DNA of 64,000 nucleotides from Candidatus Puniceispirillum sp. (GCA_028383305.1 JAOEVD010000001.1:1-64000), one strand, 5' to 3'. Numbered from the stretch's first letter, positions 19,835 through 31,126 are shown. Program-made: numbers and translations. The notes: generated from the sequence alone by a model not told the origin.

Positions 19835-21751
19835 TCAGGCAGGTTCGCTGCCAGGCTTTTTCTGCCGACCAGTTCCAGGAAGGCCAGTCCGCGTCTTGCG
19901 CTTTGGCTTTTGATTGATTGGCGTGTCCTCAGCATCTTTGCGAACAAGCGTGCCACCTTCAACGATAATCTTGATTTCATTGCCATCAAGCGTTTCATAT
20001 TCAAGCAAGCCCTGCGCCAAGCGTTCCAGATCAACATCGTTCTTTTTGAGAATTTTGGTGGCGTCTTTATAGGCCTCATCAACAATCCGGCGCACTTCAG
20101 TGTCAATGATCGACGCGGTTGCATCAGCAACATTCTTTTGCTGGGACACTGACCGGCCAAGGAAAACTTCCTGCTCATCCGCGCTATAAGCTAAAAAGCC
20201 CAGCTTGTCAGACATGCCCCATTCAGTCACCATCCGGCGTGCCATATCGGTAACCATACGGATATCCGATGACGCACCAGTGGTAATCTTGTCATGGCCA
20301 AAGATCAAATCTTCGGCAATTCGGCCACCACAGGCCACCCGCAAATCGGCGTGAATTTTGTCACGCGCCAGTGAAATACGATCACCTTCTGGAAGCCGCA
20401 TCACCATGCCAAGCGCACGTCCGCGCGGAATGATGGTAGCTTTATGGATCGGATCAGATGCAGAGCAATGCAATGCCACAACAGCATGTCCGGCCTCGTG
20501 ATAGGCTGTCAGGCGCTTTTCTTCATCAGTCATTACCATTGACCGGCGCTCGGCACCAAGCATGACCTTATCCTTGGCCTCTTCAAATTCGGCCATTGAG
20601 ACCGTGCGGCGGCCTTTACGCGCTGCCAGCAATGCCGCCTCATTCACCAGATTGGCAAGGTCAGCACCCGAAAAGCCCGGGGTGCCACGAGCGATTACGC
20701 GCGGCTCAACACCCTCAGAAAGTGGTGTTTTGCGCATGTGAACCTTGAGAATTTTTTCGCGGCCGATCACATCTGGATTTGGTACAACAACCTGCCGGTC
20801 AAAACGACCCGGGCGAAGCAACGCCGGATCAAGCACGTCAGGACGGTTGGTTGCGGCGATCAGGATCACCCCTTCATTCGCCTCAAAACCATCCATTTCA
20901 ACAAGCATCTGGTTCAAAGTCTGTTCGCGTTCGTCATTGCCGCCGCCAAGACCGGCACCACGATGCCGTCCAACCGCATCGATTTCGTCAATGAAGATGA
21001 TACAAGGCGCATTTTTCTTACCCTGTTCAAACATATCGCGAACACGGCTGGCACCAACACCAACAAACATTTCGACAAAATCAGAACCTGATATCGTAAA
21101 GAAAGGCACATTGGCTTCGCCAGCAATCGCCTTGGCAAGCAAGGTTTTACCGGTACCCGGAGGGCCAACAAGCAAAACGCCTTTTGGAATTTTGCCACCA
21201 AGACGCTGAAACTTGCCCGGATCCTTTAGGAATTCGACAACTTCTTCCAATTCAGCTTTGGCTTCATCAATACCCGCCACATCTTCAAAAGTGACGCGGC
21301 CTTGATGTTCGGTCAGCAATTTCGCTCGCGATTTGCCAAAGCCCATCGCGCCGCGTGAACCGCCCTGCATTTGCCGCATGAAGAAAATCCAGATGCCAAT
21401 AAACAGCAGCATTGGGAACCATGACAGTAAAATCGAGAAGAAGCTCGGCATGCCACTGTCTTCGGGGGTTGCAACGATGCGAACATCATTCTCATCTAGA
21501 ATTTTTACAACATCGGTTGATGGCGGCATCACAGTTGTGATTACCCGTCCGGCGCTGGATTTACCGCGCAAATTGCGACCATCGATCAATACTTCTTCGA
21601 TCTGGTTGGTTTTGACCTTCCCCATAAAATCGGAATAGGCAACCTGATCGGCCGGTGTTCCGGTTGACGGGGTTTGGAACATATTGAACAGCCCCATAAG
21701 CGCCGCGCCAAAAATGAGCCAGATGATAATATTGCGTGCCAGATTATTCAC
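19835..21751 (-). CDS. ftsH: ATP-dependent zinc metalloprotease FtsH
   Basis: Membrane-anchored AAA+ protease for quality control of membrane proteins and turnover of regulators such as RpoH and LpxC. Two transmembrane helices (about residues 7-24 and 103-122) flank a periplasmic domain. The AAA module has GPPGTGKT and [14 protein letters not shown] plus the SRH segment [14 protein letters not shown]. The zinc site is HEAGH with the distal Asp in [14 protein letters not shown]. 638 aa is typical. tilS lies only five bases upstream on the same strand, so the two are co-transcribed. Confidence 0.98.
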   Translation of the reverse strand: MNNLARNIIIWLIFGAALMGLFNMFQTPSTGTPADQVAYSDFMGKVKTNQIEEVLIDGRNLRGKSSAGRVITTVMPPSTDVVKILDENDVRIVATPEDSGMPSFFSILLSWFPMLLFIGIWIFFMRQMQGGSRGAMGFGKSRAKLLTEHQGRVTFEDVAGIDEAKAELEEVVEFLKDPGKFQRLGGKIPKGVLLVGPPGTGKTLLAKAIAGEANVPFFTISGSDFVEMFVGVGASRVRDMFEQGKKNAPCIIFIDEIDAVGRHRGAGLGGGNDEREQTLNQMLVEMDGFEANEGVILIAATNRPDVLDPALLRPGRFDRQVVVPNPDVIGREKILKVHMRKTPLSEGVEPRVIARGTPGFSGADLANLVNEAALLAARKGRRTVSMAEFEEAKDKVMLGAERRSMVMTDEEKRLTAYHEAGHAVVALHCSASDPIHKATIIPRGRALGMVMRLPEGDRISLARDKIHADLRVACGGRIAEDLIFGHDKITTGASSDIRMVTDMARRMVTEWGMSDKLGFLAYSADEQEVFLGRSVSQQKNVADATASIIDTEVRRIVDEAYKDATKILKKNDVDLERLAQGLLEYETLDGNEIKIIVEGGTLVRKDAEDTPINQKPKRKTRTGLPGTGRQKKPGSEPA

Positions 21752-21756
21752 CAGAT

Positions 21757-23139
21757 TTATCCTATCAATGTATCAGCAAGAAACGTTGGACGTCTTGCCA
21801 TCCCTAGAAACCGCGCCGCCATAGTGGCTGGCAGTTGTGTGCTTTCGTACCCTTTTAATTGGGGATAAATCGACCCGCCGTCAAGGGTTGTTAACACAGG
21901 AATTGCCTGTCTTGCGCGATGCGGTAGCAAATGCCAACCATCCGGCATGGATTTGACATTCAAAGCAGCGCCGGAATCACCCTGTATTCTGGTCGCATTG
22001 GCAAATCCATGCAGCATGCCCGCCTGCCCGCTTTTGACCAACCAACAACCGGCAAAGACCAGTTCTTGGCCAGCGGCAATCGGCGTGGCAGTTACCTTGC
22101 GGCCCGTTTCGCGAAACAGATGATAATTGGCCCCTGATGTGTGGCGTGATGACGGCGTGGTAATTGGGCTAAAATGACAGCCACCAATCGTTGCCGAAAC
22201 ACCATCATCACAACGCTGGCGAAGCTGATCTAGCGCCATTCTTGCCGCCCCATATTGCCCACCACCGACCGCCATAATGAGCCGGCGCATGATAAGCGCC
22301 CAAAATGATTGCGGCAGGTCGGCAAAGGCGGCCATGGTCACGCTGGCATAACCCGCCGGATGCCAGTCAACCGCTTGCTCAATAATCCGATCACAAGCCT
22401 CGTCAGCCGCTGCGCCTAGCCGCGCTGCGCCAACACCAAGACGGCGCAATTGCCCTGAGGACAGCGCGATATCACCTGTTGCGGCATCTTGGCGATCAAG
22501 ATCAGCCAAAAATTTTCGGATACGAACGCGTTCAAACTGGTGATTTTGGTTACTAGGATCAATTTCAAAATCGCAATCAAGATGGCGGCAAACCGCCTTT
22601 AACTGATCAGGCATCCAGCCCAAAACCGGCCGCGCAACAACAACATCATGCTGCAATCGGTGGCAAGCAATCCCGCCAAGACCGTTTAAACCCGATGATT
22701 TCAACAAGCGCATTGCCACGGTTTCAGCCTGATCGCTGGCATGATGCGCAAAAAGCAAAGCAGCCTTTTTTTGCCGTGCCACTGCTAATAGCGCGTGATG
22801 CCGGTTGATCCGCGCCCATTCCTGTAATCCGGCTGTCGGACACGGTTCGGTAATCTGGATAATATCGCTGCCAATGCCAAAGCGGTGCAAGCGCGTTTGC
22901 ACCCTTTCTGCCTCATCGCTCGAGCCTTCACGCAAACCATGATCGACAATCACCGCATGATGATGCTTGTCGGTTACATTAGCATAACGCTGCGTCAATA
23001 AAGTCAGCGCGGTACTATCGGGCCCACCCGACAATGCTGTAACATAGCCTGTGCATTGATCAAGCCCCAGCCCCGCCATGACAGCGGCGAAACGGGCGTC
23101 AAAAGCCGCAATCGGGTTAGCTTTTACACTTGGCAGCAT
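21757..23139 (-). CDS. tilS: tRNA(Ile)-lysidine synthase TilS
   Basis: ATP-dependent enzyme that attaches lysine to C34 of the CAT-anticodon isoleucine tRNA, changing its codon from AUG to AUA and its charging from Met to Ile. The PP-loop SGGPDS is at residues 37-42, followed by [10 protein letters not shown] and [12 protein letters not shown] of the N-type ATPase core. The long C-terminal part (from about residue 190) is less conserved, as in the family. The ATG at 23139 overlaps the end of cpoB by 23 bases; a TTG five codons earlier is the alternative. Its substrate tRNA is found at 60441-60517. Confidence 0.93.
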   Translation of the reverse strand: MLPSVKANPIAAFDARFAAVMAGLGLDQCTGYVTALSGGPDSTALTLLTQRYANVTDKHHHAVIVDHGLREGSSDEAERVQTRLHRFGIGSDIIQITEPCPTAGLQEWARINRHHALLAVARQKKAALLFAHHASDQAETVAMRLLKSSGLNGLGGIACHRLQHDVVVARPVLGWMPDQLKAVCRHLDCDFEIDPSNQNHQFERVRIRKFLADLDRQDAATGDIALSSGQLRRLGVGAARLGAAADEACDRIIEQAVDWHPAGYASVTMAAFADLPQSFWALIMRRLIMAVGGGQYGAARMALDQLRQRCDDGVSATIGGCHFSPITTPSSRHTSGANYHLFRETGRKVTATPIAAGQELVFAGCWLVKSGQAGMLHGFANATRIQGDSGAALNVKSMPDGWHLLPHRARQAIPVLTTLDGGSIYPQLKGYESTQLPATMAARFLGMARRPTFLADTLIG

Positions 23140-24244
23140 CAATAAGGGCGGCAAGCTGGGTCATGAAAGTTTCAGGCGGCGTATCGAGAAGCTTTGGCAA
23201 GGATGCATAGATTTCACAGGCCTGTTCTGCAGGTGCGAACTGCGAGACTGACTCGGCGATCCACATGGTCGTATCAACAAGGCGTGCATCATTCGGATAG
23301 GTGCTGTTAAATTCGGAAAATGTCATGGCGGCTTTTTCATATTCACCGCGCATGAACTGCACCCGCCCCAGCCAGAAAGTGGCATCGGCCTCACGTTCGT
23401 GATCTTTGTTGAAGACCCGAAATTCGGCAAAGGCCAATTCGGCTGTTTCCAAATCATTCTGCAAGGCTCGCCCAAGCGCAAAACGATATTGCTCTTCAGG
23501 GCTAACCGCAGGCAAAACCTCAGGTTCGGCGGGTTGCGCAGGAACAACTGGCACATCATTTGTCGCAACATCGGCGTTCAGGGTGCCTGCATCGCCAGAA
23601 ACCGCATTATCAGCAGGCAATGCGTTGTTATTGGCTGTTTCAACACCATCTTTGGCGGCGGCAGTATCGGGTGCGTTGGCAGTGTCGAGTGATTGAAGCT
23701 CGCGGTTGAGCGCGCCTTCTTCAACCGACCATTTGGTGACACCACTGTTGCTTTCGCGGGTCATTTGTACATTTGCGGGCGCATCGGCGGCGGTTGTTTC
23801 CTGCTGTGCTGCCGCATTGGCAAGATCATTGCCACCAAGCGAGATCAGCGTTTGCACTCGCTTTTCCAACCGCAGCAAACGGAATTCAGTATCAGATGTG
23901 ATTTCAAGCGTCCGTTCCATCCGGCGACTGGTCATCGCCAATGTATCATTCAGCTTTTCCATCTCATTGCGAAGCGCATTCAGATCAGCCACCTGCGCAG
24001 TGCCAGCCTGTGCCGAGCTTGACCCAAGCTGTTCAACCTTAAGCTTGATTTCGCGAAGATCCTGTTCAATGACCCCACGGATTTCTTTCAAACCCTGCTC
24101 CAGAATATCCATGCGTTGCTGTTGGCGTGTTAACAGCGCGCTGGCATTTGACGATATCGCATTATCGCTTGCCGTGCTTTGCGCCATCGCATTTGCTGGC
24201 AGCAGCAAACTAGCCAACACCAAAAAGACTATCCGTTTATTCAT
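23117..24244 (-). CDS. cpoB: CpoB (YbgF), Tol-Pal associated periplasmic coordinator
   Basis: Periplasmic TPR protein that links the Tol-Pal machine to peptidoglycan synthesis at division. A signal peptide (MNKRIVFLVLASLLLPANAMAQ) is followed by an N-terminal coiled coil (about residues 35-135, QQQRMDILEQGLKEIR and repeats), a low-complexity Asn/Ala/Asp-rich middle, and C-terminal tetratricopeptide repeats (YRFALGRALQNDLETA, DATFWLGRVQFMRGEY). ATG at 24244 is chosen for the signal peptide; a GGGAA lies upstream. Its position between pal and tilS-ftsH is the expected one. Confidence 0.9.
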   Translation of the reverse strand: MNKRIVFLVLASLLLPANAMAQSTASDNAISSNASALLTRQQQRMDILEQGLKEIRGVIEQDLREIKLKVEQLGSSSAQAGTAQVADLNALRNEMEKLNDTLAMTSRRMERTLEITSDTEFRLLRLEKRVQTLISLGGNDLANAAAQQETTAADAPANVQMTRESNSGVTKWSVEEGALNRELQSLDTANAPDTAAAKDGVETANNNALPADNAVSGDAGTLNADVATNDVPVVPAQPAEPEVLPAVSPEEQYRFALGRALQNDLETAELAFAEFRVFNKDHEREADATFWLGRVQFMRGEYEKAAMTFSEFNSTYPNDARLVDTTMWIAESVSQFAPAEQACEIYASLPKLLDTPPETFMTQLAALIDAAKCKS

Positions 24245-24331
24245 CACGTCAATTCCCAACGACAAAAAAAATTGATGATTGCAATCATCTGTTGCAAACA
24301 TACTAGAGGCGGTTTTAGGCAGAAATTAGGC

Positions 24332-24358
24332 AAAAAAAAGAGGAGCGATTGCCCCCCT
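24332..24358 (-). terminator. rho-independent terminator after pal
   Basis: In the pal direction AGGGGGGC-AATC-GCUCCUCU forms an 8-bp stem with two G-U pairs, followed by a run of U. It separates the tolQRAB-pal transcript from cpoB-tilS-ftsH, although read-through is likely since the genes remain co-oriented. Confidence 0.75.
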
Positions 24359-24379
24359 TTTTAAATCAGGTCAAACTGT

Positions 24380-24910
24380 CTAGTTCAGGACAGTAGCAGC
24401 GCGGCGGTTCTTTGCCCATGATTCTTCGTTTGAACCAGAAACCGCTGGACGCTCTTTGCCGTATGATACGGTGCGGACGCGGGCGGCGTTCAGGCCTTTG
24501 GCGAGGAGATAATCACGAACAGCCACGGCGCGGCGATCACCAAGCGCAAGGTTATATTCGCGGGTGCCACGCTCATCGGCGTGACCCTCAATGATAACAA
24601 CCATGGTTGGGTTCACATTCAAGAAGGCGGCCTGACGATCTAGAGTGGCTTGCGCCTCTCCGGCCAGCTCAGAGCTGTCAAAACCAAAATACACCGTGTT
24701 ACCAACCTTTGCCAGCTTTTCAGCATCGCTCATCTGTGTTGCTGTTGTTGAGCTACTTGCTGAGTTGCTTGCTGAGTTGCTTGCTGTCCCAGCGGCTGTT
24801 GCACTGCTTGACGAACTGCCAGAGGCACTGTCACCAGCAACGTTTGACGCGGTTTCACAAGCGGTGAAAAGAAAAGCTACTGCGCAAATAGCGAGGAGAC
24901 GTTGAAACAT
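24380..24910 (-). CDS. pal: peptidoglycan-associated lipoprotein Pal
   Basis: Outer-membrane lipoprotein that binds peptidoglycan and TolB. The signal peptide ends in the lipobox FTAC (Cys18). A Ser/Ala/Asn/Thr-rich linker (residues about 25-70) precedes the OmpA-like domain with VYFGFDSSEL, IEGHADERGTREYN and ALGDRRAVAVRDYL, including the Asp and Arg that bind diaminopimelate. The start at 24910 has GGGAG 8 bases upstream; the longer frame upstream lacks a signal peptide. Part of the linker is encoded by a 12-bp tandem repeat. A terminator follows. Confidence 0.95.
   Translation of the reverse strand: MFQRLLAICAVAFLFTACETASNVAGDSASGSSSSSATAAGTASNSASNSASSSTTATQMSDAEKLAKVGNTVYFGFDSSELAGEAQATLDRQAAFLNVNPTMVVIIEGHADERGTREYNLALGDRRAVAVRDYLLAKGLNAARVRTVSYGKERPAVSGSNEESWAKNRRAATVLN
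24756..24786. repeat. 12-bp tandem repeat inside pal
   Basis: Unit CTTGCTGAGTTG is present 2.6 times without mismatch. It is in frame and codes for repeats of Ser-Asn-Ser-Ala in the lipoprotein linker, so copy number can vary without breaking the gene. Confidence 0.85.
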
Positions 24911-25270
24911 CTGTATGCTCCCAAATTGTTTGTCCGGCACACCGGATGGTTTCTATTTCGCGTTATTAGGTGACCACATAAATAACTTGTCATCTAAATG
25001 TCACGATGCTCATCTAACGGACGCACCTACTTGACCAAAATGCATTAGCCTAAATACTTAATATTCAATAACGTAAATTCACAGCAATTGAAACTAAAAA
25101 ATTGACCAATCGCCTATAAAACCGGAATTTTTGGAAAGACCGTTTATCTTTGCGCCGATTGATATGATGATGATTACCTTGTCCAAACATTATCAGATAA
25201 AGCGAAGCCGTTTCCCAAGGCATGCAAACAAAGATTGTAAACTTTCTATTAGCTCGCCAAATTCGTTTGG
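24911..25270. other. 360-base spacer between tolB and pal
   Basis: No convincing gene. The sequence is AT-rich compared with its neighbours and shows frequent stops in all frames. A small hairpin TCCGG-TGTG-CCGGA (24933-24946, minus strand) sits just upstream of the pal ribosome binding site, and a short palindrome CCAAA-CGAA-TTTGG overlaps 25259-25272 next to the tolB stop. The spacer is long enough for an independent pal promoter, and GTGACA...TTATGT with 17-base spacing near 25000-24970 is a weak candidate. Confidence 0.5.
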
Positions 25271-26599
25271 TTAGCGCAATATCGGCGACCATGCCGGATC
25301 AGATGCATCCGATGGGGTAATGATACGCTTTTCATTGAATCCAGTAATATCGATCCGGTAAACATGAGTATCACCGCCACTACCATCGGTTTCAAAGGGC
25401 TGTTGTTTGAAATACATCAAGACGCGGCCATTTGGTGCCCAGGTCGGCCCCTCAACAAGAAACCCACTTGCAAGAAGCCGCTCATCAGACCCATCAACAT
25501 TCATCACGCCAATGTAAAATTGGCCATTCGCCATTTTGGTAAAGGCAATGATATCGCCGCGGGGCGACCAAACCGGCGTTGCATAGCGGCCTTGGTTAAA
25601 GCTAATACGCCGAACATTGGCACCATCAGCATCCATCACATAAAGCTGCTGGCTGCCGCCACGATCAGAATTGAACACAATTTTGGAACCATCGGGTGAA
25701 TAGGATGGTGATGTGTCAATCGACGCCGATTGCGTTAGGCGATTGATTGCTTGGGTTCGCATATCCATTTCATAAATGTCGATCATACCATTTTGCGCAA
25801 GACTCATGATCAATTTATCGCCTGATGGCGCAAAGCGGGGCGCAAAGGTCATGCCCGGAAACGAGCCAAGCCGTTCGGTGCGGCCTGTCGCAATTTCGAA
25901 TAGATAGACATTTGGTTCATCATTGAAATAGTTAAGATAGGCAATTTCATTGGCTGTTGGTGAAAAGCGCGGGGTCAGAACCAGATCAGCACCTGACGTC
26001 AAAAATTGATGATTATGTCCATCCTGATCCATAATGGCCAACCGCTTTAAACGGCGGCTTTGCGACCCTGATTCAGCAACATAGACAACGCGCGTATCAA
26101 AATACCCCCCGTCACCAGTGAATTCCTCATAGACGAAATCGGCAATCTGATGCGAAATCCGGCGAACAGCATTTTGATCGGCATTGCCGCCACCGCCAGT
26201 GATGTTGCGCTGGATCACTACATCCCACAGCACAAATTCCACCTGCAACATGCCCGCCGAGTCAATATAGGCCGAGCCGACGAGAAGCCCCTTGACCCCC
26301 AACGGGCTCCAATTGGTGAAATTTGGCCGGATTGACGGCGCTTTTGGCGGCTCGATAAAGGCCGCGCTATCAACGGGCGCAAACAGACCCGAACTTTCCA
26401 GATCTTCGGAAATAATCTGCGCGATTTGTTTGCCAACCTCGGACACGACACCATCAGGGCCGGTAAAATTGGCGATCGCGATCGGTGTTGGCGCGACCTG
26501 GCCTTCGGTTATGTCAATGCGAAGCTGGGCATTGGCGATATTGCCGAATAGACCCAAACAGGTCGCAATCACAGTTACCAATCGCAAAAACATCATCAT
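25271..26599 (-). CDS. tolB: TolB periplasmic beta-propeller protein
   Basis: Periplasmic partner of Pal and TolA in the Tol-Pal envelope-constriction system. A signal peptide ends near ANAQ, then an N-terminal alpha/beta domain (to about residue 150) and a six-bladed beta-propeller with the repeated [26 protein letters not shown] and [13 protein letters not shown] type motifs. Three ATG codons in a row start at 26599; AGGA lies 11 bases before the first. 442 aa is normal. It follows tolA by 65 bases. Confidence 0.95.
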   Translation of the reverse strand: MMMFLRLVTVIATCLGLFGNIANAQLRIDITEGQVAPTPIAIANFTGPDGVVSEVGKQIAQIISEDLESSGLFAPVDSAAFIEPPKAPSIRPNFTNWSPLGVKGLLVGSAYIDSAGMLQVEFVLWDVVIQRNITGGGGNADQNAVRRISHQIADFVYEEFTGDGGYFDTRVVYVAESGSQSRRLKRLAIMDQDGHNHQFLTSGADLVLTPRFSPTANEIAYLNYFNDEPNVYLFEIATGRTERLGSFPGMTFAPRFAPSGDKLIMSLAQNGMIDIYEMDMRTQAINRLTQSASIDTSPSYSPDGSKIVFNSDRGGSQQLYVMDADGANVRRISFNQGRYATPVWSPRGDIIAFTKMANGQFYIGVMNVDGSDERLLASGFLVEGPTWAPNGRVLMYFKQQPFETDGSGGDTHVYRIDITGFNEKRIITPSDASDPAWSPILR

Positions 26600-26664
26600 C
26601 GCTAATCTATTCCTATCTTTTTCCCTGCAACTATGCGCTGTGTGGCGCAAACCATGTCACATCA

Positions 26665-27648
26665 TTATCGTGTTAAAAATTTCGGATCAAACCCGAAGAC
26701 AAAGCTTTTCCATTGTTCATATTTATCCAAAGGCACTGGCAAAGGCGAACATTTAAACATTGTGCGAATGGCCTCATCAGCGGCAACCCGGAATGTTCGG
26801 TCGGTCGCAAGTCGCATTTTATTGTCAACCTCGGCTGTCAAAACCTTTCCGTCTCTATCTAACGTGACAATTATGTCAACAATTAGCGTGTTTGCACCTG
26901 CCGTGCCAATTGGCGGCGACCAGCATGATGACACGTGCTGGCGAATACGATCAATGTCGGAAAGACCAAGCGGGCCAACAACCGGTTTTTCGGGCGCGCG
27001 AGTGGCATTACCGGCCGCCGTTGTCAAATTGCTAGTCAAAGTTTCAGCCGCTTCTTTACGTTCTTTTTCGCGCCGTTTCTTTTCGGCATCTTCGGATACC
27101 GCCTTGACCTTGGCAAGATTTTGCATCACCCCGCTCAACGCGTCTTCGCGCTGTTTTTGCAACGCTTTCTGGCGTGCCAGCTTATTAATGCGTTTGGGCG
27201 GTGATTGCGGCAGGCGTTTTGGCGCTTTCAGATTCGCGGTGGTTTTTGGCTTTGATTTTGGCGGTGCTGGTGGCTGGGCAATTGCCGGCTTGGGCTTGGG
27301 CTTGGGCGTGGTTTTTTGTGGCAGAATTTCTGCTTTTGGATCAGGCGCTTTTGGGGCTGGCTTGGCAACGGGCTTTGGCGCGGGCGGTTTTACACGCGGC
27401 GCGGCTAGCGGTGGTGGCGGAGGTGGCGGAGGTGGCTTTTTTGATTTTACTGCCTTTTGTTCCTTTTTTGCTTTATTCGGCTTATCGCCTTGCGTCAAAT
27501 TTGTCGTTGGCACTAATTGCACCATTTCCATCACCACGATGGGTTGTTCGGCGGGAAGATCGCGCTTGATTGACGGTAAGCCAATCCACGCCAGTGCTGC
27601 AACACTGACGTGCAATCCAACCGAAATAATCAGCGAACGACGATCCAT
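26665..27648 (-). CDS. tolA: TolA-like inner-membrane bridging protein
   Basis: Connects the TolQR proton motor to TolB/Pal across the periplasm. One N-terminal transmembrane helix (about residues 7-25, IISVGLHVSVAALAWIGL) is followed by a Pro/Lys-rich stalk with nine consecutive prolines and repeated PKPKPK, a charged helical part (AEKKRREKERKEAAE), and a C-terminal TonB/TolA-like domain (SSCWSPPIGT to the end). The ATG at 27648 is chosen; the upstream TTG is less likely. 327 aa with a proline stalk rather than the long Ala-rich helix of E. coli is usual in alphaproteobacteria. Confidence 0.9.
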   Translation of the reverse strand: MDRRSLIISVGLHVSVAALAWIGLPSIKRDLPAEQPIVVMEMVQLVPTTNLTQGDKPNKAKKEQKAVKSKKPPPPPPPPPLAAPRVKPPAPKPVAKPAPKAPDPKAEILPQKTTPKPKPKPAIAQPPAPPKSKPKTTANLKAPKRLPQSPPKRINKLARQKALQKQREDALSGVMQNLAKVKAVSEDAEKKRREKERKEAAETLTSNLTTAAGNATRAPEKPVVGPLGLSDIDRIRQHVSSCWSPPIGTAGANTLIVDIIVTLDRDGKVLTAEVDNKMRLATDRTFRVAADEAIRTMFKCSPLPVPLDKYEQWKSFVFGFDPKFLTR

Positions 27649-27684
27649 CTCTAGCGTTCCACGCAAATTTCCATCATGCAGCCA

Positions 27685-28113
27685 TTATTTCGCTTCAGGA
27701 AGCTGGGCCACTAATGCAACCTTTTCAAATCCGGCTGCCTGAATGCGACCCATAACACCAAGCACATTGCCATAGGTCACTGCCTGATCACCACGGACAA
27801 AAATACGAACATCAGGATTGGCGTTGGAAATGGCCTTCAAGCGCGGGATCAAAACCTCGGCGTCAACCGCGGCTTCTTGCAAATATAGACTGCCATCAGC
27901 TTTGATCGAAACCACCAAAGGCGCTGCATCAGCATTGATTGCCCCAGCTTTGGTTTTTGGTAAATCAACCTCAACTCCAACGGTCAAAAGCGGTGCTGTC
28001 ACCATAAACACAATCAGCAGCACCAGCATAACATCAACAAAGGGGGTGACGTTAATCTCGCCCATTGGACGATGCCGCCGCCCGCCGGTTGATCGTTTGA
28101 CTCCCGCTCCCAT
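27685..28113 (-). CDS. tolR: TolR/ExbD-family proton-motor protein TolR
   Basis: Inner-membrane stator subunit that, with TolQ, converts the proton gradient to force on TolA. A single transmembrane helix (about residues 23-41) contains the essential Asp in [18 protein letters not shown]; a periplasmic ExbD/TolR domain follows. 142 aa is normal. The ATG overlaps the tolQ stop as TAATG, showing translational coupling. Confidence 0.95.
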   Translation of the reverse strand: MGAGVKRSTGGRRHRPMGEINVTPFVDVMLVLLIVFMVTAPLLTVGVEVDLPKTKAGAINADAAPLVVSIKADGSLYLQEAAVDAEVLIPRLKAISNANPDVRIFVRGDQAVTYGNVLGVMGRIQAAGFEKVALVAQLPEAK

Positions 28114-28838
28114 TATTTGCCGCCTTCATCAAGCTGGCGCGCCAATAGCGTGCTGAATTCCTGCGCAAATGTTTCAAGCCGCGCGCCAAATCGTTCAAGA
28201 TCACCAGCAAATTTATTATAGGCAATAACCGCCGGAATGGCCGCGGCTAGCCCAAGCGCGGTGGCGAAAAGCGCCTCGGCAATTCCGGGCGCGACAACCG
28301 CAAGGCTAGTGTTTTTTGACTCGGCAATCGACTGGAACGAACTCATGATCCCCCAGACCGTGCCAAGCAAACCAACAAAAGGCGATACTGAACCAATTGA
28401 CGCCAGAAGATTCATCCCGCGTTCCATCCGTTCCATTTCACGCGTGATGGTGAAATTCATCGACCGGTCAATCCGGCTGACCAATGACGCGCGCAAATCG
28501 GCACGGCCAGCATCAGCAAGCCCGCGTGATGTAGCCCGTCGCCATTCACGCATCGCCGCAACAAACACAATCGACATTGCATCGCGCGGATTAGCACCTG
28601 TATCGTCATACAGCTTGTCGAGCGATCCACCTGACCAGAAAGCATCTTCAAAGGCCTGCGCCAAACGCCGCTCACGCCGAATGATAGTGATTTTTTCCAC
28701 CACAATCGCCCAGCACCAAACCGATGCCAAAACCAAAAGCAACATGACCAGCTTGACGAAAGGATCCGCCGCCCAGAACAACCCCATGATGCTAAGATCT
28801 GCACTTGAATGGGTTACCGTCAACTCCACAGAATTCAT
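28113..28838 (-). CDS. tolQ: TolQ proton channel subunit
   Basis: MotA/TolQ/ExbB-family inner-membrane protein forming the proton channel with TolR. Three transmembrane helices are visible: about residues 28-48 ([20 protein letters not shown]), 140-165 ([20 protein letters not shown]) and 180-200 ([20 protein letters not shown]). The conserved [10 protein letters not shown] and [16 protein letters not shown] motifs are present. GAGGGTGA stands 5 bases before the ATG. It leads tolR-tolA-tolB, following ybgC by 60 bases. Confidence 0.96.
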   Translation of the reverse strand: MNSVELTVTHSSADLSIMGLFWAADPFVKLVMLLLVLASVWCWAIVVEKITIIRRERRLAQAFEDAFWSGGSLDKLYDDTGANPRDAMSIVFVAAMREWRRATSRGLADAGRADLRASLVSRIDRSMNFTITREMERMERGMNLLASIGSVSPFVGLLGTVWGIMSSFQSIAESKNTSLAVVAPGIAEALFATALGLAAAIPAVIAYNKFAGDLERFGARLETFAQEFSTLLARQLDEGGK

Positions 28839-28898
28839 TAATTCACCCTCTGTTTTTGTCCAAATAGCATATGCATTCGCACCTTTCGCCGGTGCTAC

Positions 28899-29420
28899 TT
28901 ATCCAACTGACAATGCCAGTTCGGAAAATTTGGCTTTGACCGCCGCCGGCAGCCGACATATTTTTGGCCGCGCCCCATCGGCCAGCGCGACAAGCCCTAT
29001 GTCTACGACAAGTCGGGCAAGAATATGGCGATTTTCACGATTTATGATTTTTTGCTGTAGTTTCAGCGATGCGCCGCCAAGCCGAAGCAAGCCGCTTTCA
29101 ACATCAAGAATATCACCAAGACCAGCAGGAAGATAAAAATCAACCTCGATCCGGCGCACCACAAAGCCTAATCCGTCATCGGCAAGCATCGCCGGCTGGT
29201 CAATGCCAAGACATCGAAGCCACGCTGATCGGGCGCGTTCGGCAAAGGCCAGATATTGAGCATGATAAACAATGCCGCCAGCGTCGGTATCTTCATATTG
29301 AACACGAAGCGGATAAAAATGATTGCCAGCGTCGAACCGGCCATCAAGCATGGCATCGGCTACCAGATTGGCATGATCGAAGGTTCCTGCCTGATTTTTT
29401 TGCCGACCACCCACCATCAT
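28899..29420 (-). CDS. ybgC: YbgC-type acyl-CoA thioesterase (Tol-Pal operon)
   Basis: Hot-dog-fold thioesterase found at the head of tol-pal operons; hydrolyses short or malonyl-type acyl-CoA in characterised members. The active-site motif RVQYEDTDAGGIVYHAQY carries the catalytic Asp, and ERARSAWL and VVRRIEVDFYLPAGLGD are typical. At 173 aa it is about 35 residues longer than usual at the N-terminus; the methionine in AMLDGRFDAG (29351) is an alternative start. The start used here is 3 bases after the ruvB stop, so it is coupled to ruv. Confidence 0.9.
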   Translation of the reverse strand: MMVGGRQKNQAGTFDHANLVADAMLDGRFDAGNHFYPLRVQYEDTDAGGIVYHAQYLAFAERARSAWLRCLGIDQPAMLADDGLGFVVRRIEVDFYLPAGLGDILDVESGLLRLGGASLKLQQKIINRENRHILARLVVDIGLVALADGARPKICRLPAAVKAKFSELALSVG

Positions 29421-29423
29421 ACC

Positions 29424-30488
29424 CTATTCGATATCTGCCTCATCACCGACGATTTGCGAGAGAAGATCAAGCTGTTTGGCAGCCGATGCAGGCGGCGTCA
29501 TACCAAGATAGGCCCAGCCACCAACCGACAGGCACCGCCCACGCGGGGTTCGCATCAGTAATCCGGTTTGCATCAAATAAGGTTCAATCACTTCTTCCAA
29601 AACATCACGCTGTTCAGACAATACCGCCGCCAGCGTTTCCACACCAACCGGCCCACCAGCATAGGACTCAGCCAAACAGGCAAGATAGCGCCGATCCATC
29701 TGATCAAGGCCGTTGGCATCAACTTCAAGCCGGTGCAAAGCGGCATCGGCAATCGCCGCGGTTACGGTTCCAGCGGCCTCGACCGCAGCAATATCACGAA
29801 CCCGCCGCAATAGTCGGCCCGCCACACGCGGCGTTCCGCGCGCACGCCCAGCAATTTCGGCCGCGCCATCAGCGCCAAGATCAAGCCCAAGCTTGATCGC
29901 CTGTTTGGTCAGAATAAGTGACAATTCATCAGGGGTGTAAAACTGCATCCTCATTTGAATGCCAAACCGGTCACGAAGCGGGGTTGTTAATAGTCCCGAT
30001 CTTGTGGTCGCACCAACAAGCGTAAATGGCGGTAAATCAATCCGCACTGAACGCGCCGACGGCCCCTCACCGATGATCAGATCAAGCTGAAAATCTTCCA
30101 TCGCCGGATACAGAACTTCTTCAACCGCAGGCGCAAGACGGTGAATTTCGTCAATAAACAACACATCGCGTGGCCGTAAATTGGTAAGCAGCGCTGCCAA
30201 ATCACCCGCTCGCGCAATCACCGGCCCTGATGTTGCCCGAAAGCCAACACCCAATTCAGCGGCGATAATCTGCGCCAAGGTTGTTTTGCCAAGACCCGGC
30301 GGCCCGTGAAGCAGGCTGTGATCCATCGCATCACCGCGATCACGCGCGGCATGAATGAATGTTTCAAGATTGCGGCGTCCATTGCCCTGCCCAATAAATT
30401 CGGAAAGCGAGGTTGGCCGCAAGGCATTATCACTTCTCTCCTGACTATCAGCGCCAATCAGACGGCTGGCGTCTTCTGCATGGGTCAT
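29424..30488 (-). CDS. ruvB: Holliday junction branch migration helicase RuvB
   Basis: AAA+ motor of the RuvAB complex that drives branch migration of Holliday junctions. Walker A is [13 protein letters not shown], Walker [16 protein letters not shown], and sensor and arginine-finger segments [18 protein letters not shown] follow; a winged-helix C-terminal domain ends the protein (354 aa). The N-terminal [11 protein letters not shown] is diagnostic. The ATG overlaps the ruvA stop (ATGA). Confidence 0.98.
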   Translation of the reverse strand: MTHAEDASRLIGADSQERSDNALRPTSLSEFIGQGNGRRNLETFIHAARDRGDAMDHSLLHGPPGLGKTTLAQIIAAELGVGFRATSGPVIARAGDLAALLTNLRPRDVLFIDEIHRLAPAVEEVLYPAMEDFQLDLIIGEGPSARSVRIDLPPFTLVGATTRSGLLTTPLRDRFGIQMRMQFYTPDELSLILTKQAIKLGLDLGADGAAEIAGRARGTPRVAGRLLRRVRDIAAVEAAGTVTAAIADAALHRLEVDANGLDQMDRRYLACLAESYAGGPVGVETLAAVLSEQRDVLEEVIEPYLMQTGLLMRTPRGRCLSVGGWAYLGMTPPASAAKQLDLLSQIVGDEADIE

Positions 30489-31126
30489 GTTCCCATCTCC
30501 CGCAAGGCCGCCGCAATCACATCTGAAAGATTGTCACCGCCTGCCTTTGCCTGAACCCGCATTACCGCGCTGTGCGCCTCGGCGCGTCCACAGCCAAGAT
30601 TGACCAGCGCCGAAACCGCATCACCAAATAACGCAGCGGCGGCACCGTCAAGCCCGCCAGCCGCACCACGAGCCGTGCCAGCGGCAGAATCACCAATCGC
30701 CAAAGCACCGCCAAGGCTGGTGATTTTGCCAATTTTTTCGCCAAGTTCATTGACCACACGCTGGGCAATTTTGGGGCCAACACCGTCGGCGCGCGCCACC
30801 ATTGCCTTGTCACCTGCGGTGATGGCATTGGTTAAATCGCTTGGTGACAACACCGACAAAATCGCCATCGCCGCCTTGGCACCAACACCCTGAACCGTGA
30901 TCAAAAGCCGAAACGCATCGCGTTCAGCCAGATCAAGAAAGCCAAACAGCGTCATGCTGTCCTCGCGAACCTGCATTTCGGTTAAAAGCTTAACCTCGCC
31001 TACCATGGTGCCTAGCTGGCCTTGCGTGCGGCCAGAAATATTGACTGCATAGCCAACCCCCTGAACATCAAGAATCGTCTGCTGATCATCAGTTCGCACT
31101 ATAGTGCCACGCAATTGCGCAATCAT
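30485..31126 (-). CDS. ruvA: Holliday junction DNA-binding protein RuvA
   Basis: Tetrameric protein that binds the four-way junction and loads RuvB. The OB-fold start MIAQLRGTI, tandem helix-hairpin-helix motifs ([36 protein letters not shown]), a flexible Gly/Ala-rich linker and a C-terminal RuvB-binding domain are visible in 213 residues. It is joined to both ruvC and ruvB by ATGA overlaps. Confidence 0.97.
   Translation of the reverse strand: MIAQLRGTIVRTDDQQTILDVQGVGYAVNISGRTQGQLGTMVGEVKLLTEMQVREDSMTLFGFLDLAERDAFRLLITVQGVGAKAAMAILSVLSPSDLTNAITAGDKAMVARADGVGPKIAQRVVNELGEKIGKITSLGGALAIGDSAAGTARGAAGGLDGAAAALFGDAVSALVNLGCGRAEAHSAVMRVQAKAGGDNLSDVIAAALREMGT

Noticed and set aside
25065-25292. 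75-codon frame (-) overlapping the end of tolB
   Set aside because: It overlaps tolB, is AT-driven in composition and shows no family features.
26633-27742. Long plus-strand open frame opposite tolA (369 codons)
   Set aside because: It is the mirror of the Pro/Lys-rich tolA sequence, giving a Gly/Ala/Phe-rich translation without family features.
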